In this document: positions 25,722 through 34,208 of the stretch, piece after piece
Position numbering within the stretch: the first letter of the stretch is position 1
Layout: each line of letters starts with the position of its first letter
The notes under the pieces: generated by a model
Told to the model about the DNA's origin: nothing
What the model saw: only the letters and a program-made list of their open reading frames with translations
The model's database searches: none
From: Kineobactrum sediminis
GTDB lineage: Bacteria; Pseudomonadota; Gammaproteobacteria; Pseudomonadales; Halieaceae
Length of the DNA stretch: 64,000 bases
Direction of reading: 5' to 3'
NCBI RefSeq assembly: GCF_002868715.1
Contig: NZ_PKLZ01000012.1
Coordinates: forward strand, 62,001-126,000
Program-made: the position numbers and the translations under genes

Positions 25722-27074
25722 TTATTCCTCCAGCCTGCGCTCCAGTTCCACATGAAAGTGACGCAGCCGTTGCTCCTGCTCGCTCCATAACTGGCCGTCA
25801 AATCCCCTTGAACGCATACCCTGTTGCACTACCGGCATCAACTCCGAATCCTGGCTCAACACCTGGCCAAGACCGGCATCCTCTTCAATGGAATAGTGCT
25901 CTGTAGGGGGCCGCACCGCACCGGTGATATCGGTGTCATCGGGCAGGCCCATCCACGCGGGTGGCGTGTAACTGCCATCCGCGACCGGAAATATCAGCGT
26001 CATGGTATCGTAGTAGAAGCGCTCCGGATCGGACTCGTGGGGCAGGAAACGCATCAGGAAAATAGCTTCCGGATGGCAGCCGATCTGCACATTGGGAAAG
26101 ATGCCGGTGGCCCAGCTATCCGAGAGCTGGCCATCCACCAGCTGGCTGTAGTCCAGGCCGTTACGCGCGGCGCGCTCACGCTTGGCCACCTGTATGGCCC
26201 TGCGCACGTCGGCGGCGGTGCCGGTAAAACCCTCCGCGTTAACACCGGCGTCTTCGAGCATCATCTTCAGGCCCTCGTTCACGGTTGCCTGGTCGTGGAT
26301 GCGCGGGCTGGGCTGGCCCAGTGGCACTATCATGCGACTGGCGCCCTTCGGGTACAGGTCATACTGCACGTTCAGGTCGCCCATTACACCGCGAGTCTCG
26401 GGGTGAACCGCATGCAGGTGATAACTTTCATAAAACGCTTCAACGCCCACTTTCCAGTTGGAGCCCCACTCGCTGCGGACGTGGCGGACAACCCGCATCT
26501 GGTCAATGTTGTAGGCTTCCAGATAGCCTTCCGGCAAACCAATCGCCTCTTCCAGGGGACCCGGTGAAGCATCCATGTTGATAAAGATGATACCGGCATG
26601 GCTTGCACAGGCCACCGGCTTCAAACCAGGGCGATGGGCGATAACTTCGGGTTTGAAATGCTCTTCATCGGTAATGCGACGCAGTTCGCCAGTGTTGTTG
26701 AAACTCCAGCTGTGGAACGGGCAGACGAACACCTTGCGGTTACCCCGTTCATCACGGACCAGACGGGCGCCGCGATGGCTGCAGACATTGTAAAAGGCCT
26801 TGATGCCCTCGTCCGTGCGGGTCACGATGATGGACTCTTCAGCAATATTGAACAGGAAGAAATCACCCACCTTCGGCAGGTCGGATTCAACGCCCGCGAT
26901 CAGCCAGCTGCGAGTCCAGATCTTGTCCCATTCCCGGGCCATGTATTCGCGACTGAAGTACCCTTCCTTGCCGGCGATATCGGTGCCGTTGTCAAACTCC
27001 GGCTGCTTTGCTTCCAGGGAGTCCGCAGGTGCATCAGGGTTGATCACCGCAGTGGGGATAATGTTAGACGTCAT
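25722..27074 (-). CDS. Rieske non-heme iron oxygenase, alpha subunit
   Basis: 450 aa catalytic subunit that adds oxygen to its substrate. The Rieske cluster is Cys98-x-His100-x17-Cys118-x2-His121, in NVCSHRGARL and VFVCPFHSWSF. The mononuclear iron ligands include His219 and His224 in FYESYHLHAVHPE. ATG 27074 has GAGGAG at 7 bp; TTG 27080 is less likely. No beta subunit, ferredoxin or reductase gene is next to it, so electrons must come from elsewhere. It lies within an operon with a DUF35 protein and an Ltp2-like aldolase, suggesting oxidation of a ring or side chain of a lipid-like acid. Confidence 0.93.
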   Translation of the reverse strand: MTSNIIPTAVINPDAPADSLEAKQPEFDNGTDIAGKEGYFSREYMAREWDKIWTRSWLIAGVESDLPKVGDFFLFNIAEESIIVTRTDEGIKAFYNVCSHRGARLVRDERGNRKVFVCPFHSWSFNNTGELRRITDEEHFKPEVIAHRPGLKPVACASHAGIIFINMDASPGPLEEAIGLPEGYLEAYNIDQMRVVRHVRSEWGSNWKVGVEAFYESYHLHAVHPETRGVMGDLNVQYDLYPKGASRMIVPLGQPSPRIHDQATVNEGLKMMLEDAGVNAEGFTGTAADVRRAIQVAKRERAARNGLDYSQLVDGQLSDSWATGIFPNVQIGCHPEAIFLMRFLPHESDPERFYYDTMTLIFPVADGSYTPPAWMGLPDDTDITGAVRPPTEHYSIEEDAGLGQVLSQDSELMPVVQQGMRSRGFDGQLWSEQEQRLRHFHVELERRLEE

Positions 27075-27086
27075 AAGCAAACTCCT

Positions 27087-27485
27087 CTAGTTTTCATCGA
27101 GCGTAAATACGGGCATTGCCTGAGTCTCTGACCAGGCCGCAAAGGTCACTGTGACAGCGGCACCCACACTCACGCTCTCGGGGTCACACTCAACAATATG
27201 GCTCATCAGTTGCGGCCCTTCCACAAGCTTGATGAGCGCCACCACATAGGGCGCCTCATAGGCTGCTGAAATTGCGCGTCGTACCACTGTAAAACTGGCC
27301 ACGTGGCCACGGCCACTGCTCGGGCTCCACTTCAGGCTACTGCTGTTGCAGCTGGTGCATATCGAGCGCGGATAGAACTGTAGCGCAGCGCAGCTTTCAC
27401 AGGCCTGGATCAACAGGGTACCGGCATTGCAGCCGGCAAAATACGCTTCACTCAGGGGGCCCGGCACGGGCTGGATTTTTTCCAT
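27087..27485 (-). CDS. DUF35 OB-fold Zn-ribbon protein, aldolase partner
   Basis: 132 aa. The rubredoxin-like zinc ribbon is Cys-x2-Cys (ACESCAAL) and Cys-x2-Cys (CTSCNS), followed by an OB-fold (VASFTVV...VVALIKLVEGPQLMSHIV). Such proteins pair with SCP-x/Ltp2 thiolase-fold enzymes and shape their acyl-CoA site, as with the DUF35 domain of ChsH2. It lies 1 bp downstream of the thiolase-fold gene. Confidence 0.88.
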   Translation of the reverse strand: MEKIQPVPGPLSEAYFAGCNAGTLLIQACESCAALQFYPRSICTSCNSSSLKWSPSSGRGHVASFTVVRRAISAAYEAPYVVALIKLVEGPQLMSHIVECDPESVSVGAAVTVTFAAWSETQAMPVFTLDEN

Positions 27486-27486
27486 G

Positions 27487-28656
27487 TCAGTAACCGTCCC
27501 TTCCCAGTATCAGTGTCGTATGGCTGGACATGATCCCACCCTGGGCGTGCAGCAGACCGGCTTCGGCATTCGGTACCTGGCGTTCGCCCGCCGTGTGGCG
27601 CAATTGCCAGACGGATTCGGTCAGTGCAAACATCGAACCGGGATTGCCGGGATGGCTGTGGGATAACAACCCGCCGTGGGTATTCACCGGCAGCGCGCCA
27701 CCGGGGCCAATACCGGCCTCGGTAATGAAGGCCCCGCCCTCGCCCTTCTGGCAAAAGCCGAGATCCTCCAGCTCTACCAGTACCGTGGGTGTAAAGCAGT
27801 CGTAGAGTTGCGCAAAGGCCATATCGGCAGGCCCCAGCCCGGCCATGGCATAGGCCCGCTCGCCGGCCTCCACCGCCGCCGATGTGGTGAGGCTGTGCGC
27901 CTGGCTGATGTGTTCGTGGCTGTGACCCTCGCCCACGCCCAACACATACACCGGGGTATGGGGAAAGTCACGGGCGCGCTCCGCGGAGGTCATCACGATG
28001 GCGGCACCACCATCGGATACCAGGGAACAGTCCAGCAGGTGCAGCGGGTCAGCGATCGGTCGCGACGCCAGCACATCCTCCACGGTGATGGGAGTGCGCA
28101 TCTGCGCCGCGGGATTACGTGCGGCATGGGCACGACAGGCCACCGCCACCTGCGCAAAATGTTCCGCCGTCGTACCGTATTGCGCCATGTGTGCCTGGGC
28201 GACAAGGGCGTAGTACGCGGGCACCGTGAGGCCATAGGGCTGCTCAAACTGGGGGTGGCCAGTAGAGGACTGGACCATCATTGCCTGCTCGCGACTGAGC
28301 CCGCTGCGCAGGCTGTCGGCCATGGCGATAACGATGGTATCCGCCATGCCGGTCATGATCGCGGAAGCCGCGTGATGCAGTACCGAAAAGGTGGTACCGC
28401 CGCCGGCGCCGGCGGCAAAACAGTAGCGGGGAAAAATCTGCAGGTACTCCGCCATCGCCTCGGCGTGATACAGCATCGGCTGCGACATACTGTTACAGGT
28501 AATCAGGCCGTCGACCTGGTGCTTGCTGATGCAGGCATCATCCAGTGCCTTTAAAATCGCATCGACACACAATTCCGTTGCACTCACTCCGGGTACGGTA
28601 CCCACCCGGGTATCCGCTGCACCGACAATCGCGACCTTGCCACGCATGGAAGCCAC
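27487..28656 (-). CDS. Ltp2-like thiolase-fold enzyme (probable retro-aldolase)
   Basis: 389 aa of the SCP-x/lipid-transfer thiolase family. The usual nucleophile cysteine motif is replaced by AAGAGGG (residues 81-87). Tyr-containing YDCFT (285-289) and NTHGGLLSHSHPG (325-337) are present. Loss of the Cys with retention of the Tyr motif fits Ltp2-type aldolases, which cleave beta-hydroxy acyl-CoAs without CoA attack, rather than a thiolase. The DUF35 partner and a MaoC pair on either side match the aldol cleavage order seen for steroid side chains. Start GTG 28656, or ATG 28647. Confidence 0.85.
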   Translation of the reverse strand: MASMRGKVAIVGAADTRVGTVPGVSATELCVDAILKALDDACISKHQVDGLITCNSMSQPMLYHAEAMAEYLQIFPRYCFAAGAGGGTTFSVLHHAASAIMTGMADTIVIAMADSLRSGLSREQAMMVQSSTGHPQFEQPYGLTVPAYYALVAQAHMAQYGTTAEHFAQVAVACRAHAARNPAAQMRTPITVEDVLASRPIADPLHLLDCSLVSDGGAAIVMTSAERARDFPHTPVYVLGVGEGHSHEHISQAHSLTTSAAVEAGERAYAMAGLGPADMAFAQLYDCFTPTVLVELEDLGFCQKGEGGAFITEAGIGPGGALPVNTHGGLLSHSHPGNPGSMFALTESVWQLRHTAGERQVPNAEAGLLHAQGGIMSSHTTLILGRDGY

Positions 28657-29084
28657 TATACCTCCATCACTGCTTTGGCGACGCCGGGGGTAATCACCTC
28701 ACCGGCCTCATTACGAATGTACACCTCGAGCTGGATTTCACCGCTGGCGTGATCAACCGCGGTTACCTTGCCGCCGGAGTACACCGTGTCGCCGATATAG
28801 CATGCGGCGCGATTGGAGTAGGAGATGGAGACCAGCCGGCCCTCTTCGCCCAGCCACTCTTCCACGCTCTGGTTGAGCCAGTCACCCAGCATGGGTCCGG
28901 CAATCACCAGCCCCGGGTAGCCTTCCACCTGGGTGGCGTAGGGCTCATCAAAATGAATACGGTGGGCATTCCACAGGGCGGCGTTATACAAAAACAATTG
29001 CACATTGTCGGGCTTGAGCGCCCGCTCGGGCAACTCCTCTCCCACCTGTACGGCCGCCAACGGTAAACTTCTGTTCATCAACAC
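28656..29084 (-). CDS. MaoC-like enoyl-CoA hydratase subunit
   Basis: 142 aa hotdog-fold protein. HFDEPYATQVEGYPGLVIAGPM holds the hydratase 2 motif region with its Asp and a His, though the full D-x4-H pattern is displaced. It is paired with the next upstream gene, as in heteromeric MaoC hydratases such as ChsH1/ChsH2 that act on bulky acyl-CoAs. GTG 29084 has GAGG 8 bp before; ATG 29078 is possible. Confidence 0.8.
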   Translation of the reverse strand: MLMNRSLPLAAVQVGEELPERALKPDNVQLFLYNAALWNAHRIHFDEPYATQVEGYPGLVIAGPMLGDWLNQSVEEWLGEEGRLVSISYSNRAACYIGDTVYSGGKVTAVDHASGEIQLEVYIRNEAGEVITPGVAKAVMEV

Positions 29085-29089
29085 GGCCG

Positions 29090-29545
29090 TTACCTCAGGA
29101 GTCTGGTGGTTTGTTCGCGAATAACCGGAGTACCGGCATCATCCACAATCTGCATATCCACCTCGTAGAAAATCAGTGGCCCGGAGCGACCGTGTTTTTC
29201 ATAGATATTGGTCAGCGTGCGGGTTGCGGTAAGCCAGTCACCGGGATACACGGGCTTGAAATAGTCAATCTCCAGCCCACCCGCCATTGCTTTCTCCAGC
29301 GGGAACTTTGGCAGCAGGGTGTCGATGGAGACACCATCCGGGGTCAGCTCATCCAGCTCCACGACATCCCAGAACAACGCCACATGAAACATCGGCGGGG
29401 CCTGGTCGCCATCAAGGTACTTACGCTGGCGATTACCGGTCGCGATCGCATATTTGCGAATATCGCGACGCGTCACCAGCTCCCGGTGCGGCGCACTCTG
29501 GCGCCCGATAGTGGCAAGCAGCTCGTCACTGAGCAGCGTTGTCAT
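29090..29545 (-). CDS. FAS1-like/MaoC N-terminal dehydratase subunit
   Basis: 151 aa. RDIRKYAIATGNRQRKYLDGDQAPPMF is the start of the MaoC_dehydrat_N family; LEIDYFKPVYPGDWLTATRTL and FYEVDMQIVDDAG complete the hotdog. It probably forms a heteromer with the 28656-29084 product to hydrate an alpha,beta-unsaturated CoA ester. Its ATG overlaps the stop of the acyl-CoA synthetase (ATGA). Confidence 0.82.
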   Translation of the reverse strand: MTTLLSDELLATIGRQSAPHRELVTRRDIRKYAIATGNRQRKYLDGDQAPPMFHVALFWDVVELDELTPDGVSIDTLLPKFPLEKAMAGGLEIDYFKPVYPGDWLTATRTLTNIYEKHGRSGPLIFYEVDMQIVDDAGTPVIREQTTRLLR

Positions 29546-31101
29546 ACGTTTCTCTCCCCGTTATTCCAGTAAGGATCGCGCAGTTCCCGCTTGAGAATCT
29601 TGCCGGTGGGCGCCTTGGGCAGGCTGTCGACAAAATCCACCGAACGCGGTTTCTGGTAGGACGCCAGGTGTTGGCTGGCGGTGTTGATAATGTCTTCCGC
29701 GGTGGCTGTCATGCCCGGCTTGAGCACCACCACCGCCTTGACCGACTCGCCCCACTGGGTATCCGGCACCCCGAATACAGCGGATTCGAGTACCGCCGGA
29801 TGCTGGTGGATAGCCGCTTCAACCTGGGTGCTGTAGATGTTCTCGCCACCGCTGATGATCATGTCCTTGGCCCGGTCGACGATGAATATGTAACCCTCTT
29901 CATCCCATACGGCGATGTCCCCGGTCCACATCCAGCCCTCGCGCAGGGTCTGCTCGGTGAGATCCGGGCGCCCCCAGTACCCCGCCATGTTCGCCTCGGA
30001 CTGGATCAGGATTTCCCCCGGCGTCGTGCTGTCACGGGGGACCGTATTGCCCTGGCTATCCACCAGCTTGATGGTGGTCATGAAGCCTTCACGTCCACAG
30101 GAGCTCAGGCGCTCGGGGTGGATACCCGCCACCGCATTGGCGTGATCTTCCTGGGACAGGAAGCTCATGGTCATACCCTCGGTCTGGCCGTAACCCTGAA
30201 TGATGGTGCAGGGAAAGGCCTCGAGCGCAGCGCTGACCACACTGTGGGGCATGGGACCGCCGCCGTACTGGATATTGCGCAGGCTGCTCAGGTCATAGTC
30301 GGCAAAATTGTCCACCGCCATCATCCAGTTGAGCATGGTGGTAATGCCCAGGAAAGCAGAAACCCGCTCCCGCTGGATGACTTCCAGGGCCAGCCGGGCT
30401 TCAAAATTGATCAGCACCAGGGGGCAGCCATGGGCCATATAGTTCATCGCCAGGCCAACCGGAATGTGGAACATCTGGCCGGTCAGCATGTACACATCAG
30501 ATGGTACGATACGCTCGGCGACTGTCTGGTTGATCATGCCGGCGAACAGCGAGCGATGGGTATGCAGCGCACCTTTTGATTCGCCCGTGGTACCACCGGT
30601 GTAGAGGATCAGCACCGGGTCATCATCGCCAACAGTGGCCGCCGCCGCAGGCTCATCCGCGCTCGCCGCGGCCACCAGGGCGTTATAGCTACCATCGCTG
30701 TCAGGGCCGAAGGCCAGGGTGACGGGGATGTCCACCAGGGCTCCGAGTTCAGCCGCAATACCGGCATACTCACTCGCGCAGACCAGCACATCCGGCTCGC
30801 CCCCGGCGACAATCCTGGCCAGTTCCGGCACGCCCAGACGCCAGTTCAGCGGCTGTACAATCAGCCCGACCAGGGCACAGGCGTAGTAGGTTTCCATGTA
30901 CTCAATGCAGTTTCTGGCCAGCACCGCCACCCGTGCACCCTTGCGGGCGCCCAGCTCGCCAGTCAGCCCGTTGGCCAGGCGCTGCACCCGCTCGTTCAGC
31001 TCGCCATAGCTCATCCTGCGGTCATTGGGCACATCAATCAGTGCCTCCCGCCGGGGATCCAGGCGCGCCGTCTTGGCCGGTATCTTGCCTATATTCACCA
31101 C
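29542..31101 (-). CDS. Acyl-CoA synthetase (AMP-forming)
   Basis: 519 aa ANL enzyme that makes an acyl-CoA from a carboxylic acid, ATP and CoA. LYTGGTTGESKGAL (P-loop), QGYGQTEGM (A5), WTGDIAVWDEEGYIFIVDRAKDMIISGGENIYS and the final lysine PTGKILKREL are all visible. Start GTG 31101 or 31098. It is placed to feed the MaoC/aldolase steps below it in the operon. Substrate is not identifiable from sequence; bulky or branched acids are likely from context. Confidence 0.92.
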   Translation of the reverse strand: MVNIGKIPAKTARLDPRREALIDVPNDRRMSYGELNERVQRLANGLTGELGARKGARVAVLARNCIEYMETYYACALVGLIVQPLNWRLGVPELARIVAGGEPDVLVCASEYAGIAAELGALVDIPVTLAFGPDSDGSYNALVAAASADEPAAAATVGDDDPVLILYTGGTTGESKGALHTHRSLFAGMINQTVAERIVPSDVYMLTGQMFHIPVGLAMNYMAHGCPLVLINFEARLALEVIQRERVSAFLGITTMLNWMMAVDNFADYDLSSLRNIQYGGGPMPHSVVSAALEAFPCTIIQGYGQTEGMTMSFLSQEDHANAVAGIHPERLSSCGREGFMTTIKLVDSQGNTVPRDSTTPGEILIQSEANMAGYWGRPDLTEQTLREGWMWTGDIAVWDEEGYIFIVDRAKDMIISGGENIYSTQVEAAIHQHPAVLESAVFGVPDTQWGESVKAVVVLKPGMTATAEDIINTASQHLASYQKPRSVDFVDSLPKAPTGKILKRELRDPYWNNGERNV

Positions 31102-31110
31102 AATGCTCCG

Positions 31111-31536
31111 TTAGTACGACTTGTCCAGATCCAGGTGTCGGGACTGCAACTGCCAGACGCCGTCACGCTGCACGACACGGTCGCGGTAGACCCCGGCGGT
31201 CAACAGCTTGATGGCATCGTTTTCCGTGGCCATCAGGGTGAGATTGGAAATCACCACCACGCCTTCACCGGTGTCTGCTTCAAAAAAGATATTGGAAACC
31301 GCATGGCGTCGCTTGTCGGCCTGCTCCGCCATGGAGCTGCTCATCAATTGCATGATGCCGTCGCGACTTTCAAAGGGGCCGATGACATCGCCACCGGCAA
31401 TACGCATACTGAAACTGGCGTCTTCCGCAAAGCTGGCCGCCAGCATTTCCATCTCACGCTCGTCCAGGGCATAGGCCGCCCGGGCAAGCAACTCGTGTAT
31501 TGCCAGTTTTTCGGCGACTGTGATTTCTGCGCTCAT
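31111..31536 (-). CDS. SnoaL/NTF2-like protein (141 aa)
   Basis: MSAEITVAEKLAIHELLARAAYALDEREMEML opens a SnoaL-type cone fold that also contains SNIFFE and the final QLQSRHLDLD. ATG 31536 overlaps the SDR stop (ATGA). An upstream in-frame extension to 31650 reads through the SDR gene and was not used. Third SnoaL-like protein of the region; activity unknown. Confidence 0.75.
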   Translation of the reverse strand: MSAEITVAEKLAIHELLARAAYALDEREMEMLAASFAEDASFSMRIAGGDVIGPFESRDGIMQLMSSSMAEQADKRRHAVSNIFFEADTGEGVVVISNLTLMATENDAIKLLTAGVYRDRVVQRDGVWQLQSRHLDLDKSY

Positions 31537-32348
31537 GCGGTTTCTCCCATACCCAGTACATCCAGGGTCCCACGCCAGGCGAGGGACCCACCGTCTATCA
31601 GCCACACCGCACCGTTGATAAAGCTGGCGGCGGGGCTCGCCAGGAAACACACCAGTTCTGCCACGTCCTGCGGTTTGCCCATGCGCGGGATCAGGTGGGT
31701 AAGGGTCATGGTGTTGAGCATGGCCGAGGGGTCAGGCGCGGCGGCAAGGAAATCGTCAACCATTTTGGTATGAATGGAGCCCGGGCAATAACAATTCACC
31801 CGGATCCCGTCGGGCGCCAGGTCTACCGCGAGCATTTTGGTCATCTGCATTACCGCACCCTTGCTGGAGCCGTAGGCGACACAATTGGGATAACCGGTAA
31901 CGGAACTGGTGGAGCCCGCATTGATAATGGAAGGCAGTGCACTCTCGCGCAGATACGGCAGGGCATACTTGGCACAGAGCCAGACACCGGTGACATTGAC
32001 CGACATGACACGATCAAATGTTTCCCTGCTCATGGATTCCAGCGACAGCTCCTGCGACAGCATGCTCTCGTGAATGCCGGCGTTATTGTGGAGCACATCG
32101 ATGCCGCCAAGGTCTGTGCCGGCGGCTGCCATCAACGCCTTCACTTGCGCTTCATCGGTAACATCACAATGTTGATAGAATGCTGTCCCGCCTTCAGCGC
32201 GAATTGACTCCACCACAGCCAGCCCATTGGCGTCATTGGTATCGGACACCATCACCCTGGCGCCGTAGCGGGCAGCCAGGGTCGCGGTACCGGCACCAAT
32301 TCCCGCGCCGGCGCCGGTAATGACAAATTTCAGGTCTTCAACATTCAT
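31533..32348 (-). CDS. Classical SDR oxidoreductase, first gene of the Rieske operon
   Basis: 271 aa. TGAGAGIGAGTA, NNAG, Ser in NAGSTSSVTG, Tyr-x3-Lys in YGSSK and the C-terminal INGAVWLIDGG identify an active NAD(P)-dependent dehydrogenase. ATG 32348 has GGA upstream; the open frame further up runs through the promoter. It heads a leftward operon of nine genes down to the TonB receptor and is divergent from the TetR gene at 32487, with motif B between. Confidence 0.9.
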   Translation of the reverse strand: MNVEDLKFVITGAGAGIGAGTATLAARYGARVMVSDTNDANGLAVVESIRAEGGTAFYQHCDVTDEAQVKALMAAAGTDLGGIDVLHNNAGIHESMLSQELSLESMSRETFDRVMSVNVTGVWLCAKYALPYLRESALPSIINAGSTSSVTGYPNCVAYGSSKGAVMQMTKMLAVDLAPDGIRVNCYCPGSIHTKMVDDFLAAAPDPSAMLNTMTLTHLIPRMGKPQDVAELVCFLASPAASFINGAVWLIDGGSLAWRGTLDVLGMGETA

Positions 32349-32391
32349 TATTGTTATCCATAACGGAATATGCGGAAATGATAGCCCTACT

Positions 32392-32406
32392 TTGAACAAT
32401 GTTCAA
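32392..32406. promoter_or_regulatory. Operator motif B, site 2
   Basis: TTGAACAATGTTCAA, a palindrome with 7-bp arms around one centre base, between the divergent SDR operon (44 bp away) and TetR gene (80 bp away). This is the standard place for an autoregulating TetR repressor. The same form occurs at 23090-23104. Confidence 0.65.
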
Positions 32407-32486
32407 GTTTAAATGCAGGCCCTTCCCGCGGCAACTACCGGGAAACCAATAGCCGCTTTTCCCATTAACTGCTACAGTCCATCGCC

Positions 32487-33110
32487 ATGACAAAAACACA
32501 AAAAAAATCAGCAAAAAGCGACGCGCCCGCACGCCCGGGTTCACGTGGTGCGAACCGCAGAAGAGTTATCTTCAAGGCGCTGCACGACTGCATCATCAAC
32601 AAGGGATATGTAAAAACCACCCTCGCGGATGTCGCCGAGCGCGCGGACATGTCCGCCAGCCACCTGCTGTATTATTTCAATGGCAAGGAGGCCATTCTCG
32701 AACAGTATTTCGCCAACGTCGCAGTGCGCTTTCTACAACGCATCGAGAATTTTGCCGGCAACCCGCCGCAAGAACAGATTGAGCTGCTCGCGGACTTCTG
32801 GTTCCGGGGAGAAACCAGCACCAAGCTGGAGATCGGCTTCATGCTGGAATGCTTTGGTGCCGCGGTTAATGACAACATACTGCGGGTCACCAAGACCGAT
32901 TTTGACGGTCGCTGCAAGGCGTACCTGGTGGATGTTTTTGAAGCTGCCCCGCAGCTGTTCCTGGCCGACGCCAGTGACTCGGCGGAGATCGCCTATTCGA
33001 TGATGATCGGGCTGCGCTCCGCCGTGTACTTTGATGATGACGTTACGCTGGAAAGCGCGCACCGCCTGTTCATAGATACCCTGAACAAAATGTGCGGGTT
33101 CGATACCTGA
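32487..33110 (+). CDS. TetR-family repressor (divergent to Rieske operon)
   Basis: 207 aa. The N-terminal helix-turn-helix lies about residues 26-75, with TLADVAERADMSASHLLYYFNGKEAIL, and the C-terminal ligand domain has the length usual in TetR regulators. The first 25 residues are lysine-rich and flexible. It probably represses itself and the SDR/Rieske operon through motif B, responding to an acyl-CoA or the free substrate. Ligand inference only. Confidence 0.9.
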   Translation: MTKTQKKSAKSDAPARPGSRGANRRRVIFKALHDCIINKGYVKTTLADVAERADMSASHLLYYFNGKEAILEQYFANVAVRFLQRIENFAGNPPQEQIELLADFWFRGETSTKLEIGFMLECFGAAVNDNILRVTKTDFDGRCKAYLVDVFEAAPQLFLADASDSAEIAYSMMIGLRSAVYFDDDVTLESAHRLFIDTLNKMCGFDT

Positions 33111-33122
33111 AACCGCACCCCG

Positions 33123-33180
33123 GCCGGGCTGCGCTCAGCTGCGCTCAGCCGGGCTGCGCTCAGCTGGGCTGCACTCAGCC
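33123..33180. repeat. Short tandem repeat with mini-hairpins
   Basis: Three units close to GGGCTGCGCTCAGCY and one 10-bp partial unit lie between the convergent TetR and LLM genes. Each full unit can fold as GGCTG/CAGCC with a 4-base loop. The stop codon of the LLM gene lies inside the last unit. Confidence 0.8.
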
Positions 33181-34188
33181 CGTTACACGCGGCAGCCGCG
33201 GCAGTACTTTCTCCGCGATATAGCGCATACGCCGGTTACCGGATTCCAGCGGCTCGCCGGGAAACTGGGCCCAGAAGTGAATATCGCTGATCATCGGGTA
33301 ATCCTTCGCCAGCTTGCTGAGCTTGGCTACCGCCATATCCGCATCCCACAATTCGTACAGGCCGTTTTCGACCGCGCTGGCAACGTTATCGTGCAGCTTC
33401 GCCTGGTCCGGCGGGCCGAACGCTCCCCACTTTATGTATTCGTTGGTCTGGTAGAGGATATGCTCGCCAATCCTGTTGGCCTCGGCTTCGGGATCCTCGG
33501 CGATAATGGCCCAGTTACCGAGCACGATATTGCCTTCTGCCAGGGTCTTGCCCTGTCGCAACAGCGCTTCACAGTAGCTGTCCAGGCCCAGGCCGCCGGT
33601 CGACAGGAAGCCGTCGGCAATACGCGCGGCGCGGTCAATGGCCGGTACCGCCATACCACCCAGCAGAATGGAGGGCGGATGTACCGGCGTAGGCGTAATA
33701 CACAAATCCCCCACTTCAAATCGCTTGCCCGCAAAGTTGACCGGGGCACCCGACCAGCCGCGACGGATCACCTCGATCCCCTCTTCCACCAGGCTGGGGC
33801 GATGTGACACCTTGCGCTTGAACTGGTCAAACTCAACCTGGCGGTAGCCGATACCTACCCCGAGATCAAAGCGCCCACCGGTGAGCAGCGACAGGGTTGC
33901 GCAGTCCTCTGCCATGCGCACGGGATCGTGCAGGGGCAACAGCATCAGGTTGGTACCGATGTGCATGTTGGTGGTGCGAGCACCAATCGCGGCGGCGACC
34001 ACCAGGGGCGACGGGGTATAGCCGTCGTCACAGAAATGATGCTCGGTAAGCCACACGGAATTGAAGCCAAGCTGCTCCGCCTCGGCTATCTGCTGCAGTC
34101 GGCTCGCATAGAATACTTCAAAATCCTCGCGCCACTGGGCAGGATTGCGAAAGTCATACCAGAGGCCGTAATTTATCGTTCGTGACAT
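33175..34188 (-). CDS. LLM-class flavin-dependent oxidoreductase
   Basis: 337 aa luciferase-like TIM barrel that uses reduced flavin from a partner reductase. The start WYDFRNPAQWREDFEVFY, the typical SVWLTEHHF, GARTTNMHIGTNLMLLPLHDPVRMAEDCATLSLLTGGRFDLGVGIGYR (positions about 60-115) and PPSILLGG are family marks. It may be a Baeyer-Villiger type or other monooxygenase, or an F420-like homologue. It is the last gene of the leftward operon that starts at 39104. Confidence 0.9.
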   Translation of the reverse strand: MSRTINYGLWYDFRNPAQWREDFEVFYASRLQQIAEAEQLGFNSVWLTEHHFCDDGYTPSPLVVAAAIGARTTNMHIGTNLMLLPLHDPVRMAEDCATLSLLTGGRFDLGVGIGYRQVEFDQFKRKVSHRPSLVEEGIEVIRRGWSGAPVNFAGKRFEVGDLCITPTPVHPPSILLGGMAVPAIDRAARIADGFLSTGGLGLDSYCEALLRQGKTLAEGNIVLGNWAIIAEDPEAEANRIGEHILYQTNEYIKWGAFGPPDQAKLHDNVASAVENGLYELWDADMAVAKLSKLAKDYPMISDIHFWAQFPGEPLESGNRRMRYIAEKVLPRLPRVTG

Positions 34189-34208
34189 TATAAAATTCTC
34201 CCGGGAGC

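Noticed and set aside
27487-28656. Plain acetyl-CoA acetyltransferase (thiolase)
   Set aside because: The nucleophile cysteine motif is absent and a DUF35 partner is adjacent, so an aldolase fits better.
29539-30579. 346-codon open frame on the plus strand
   Set aside because: Antisense to the acyl-CoA synthetase; low-complexity HGR-rich product typical of shadows.
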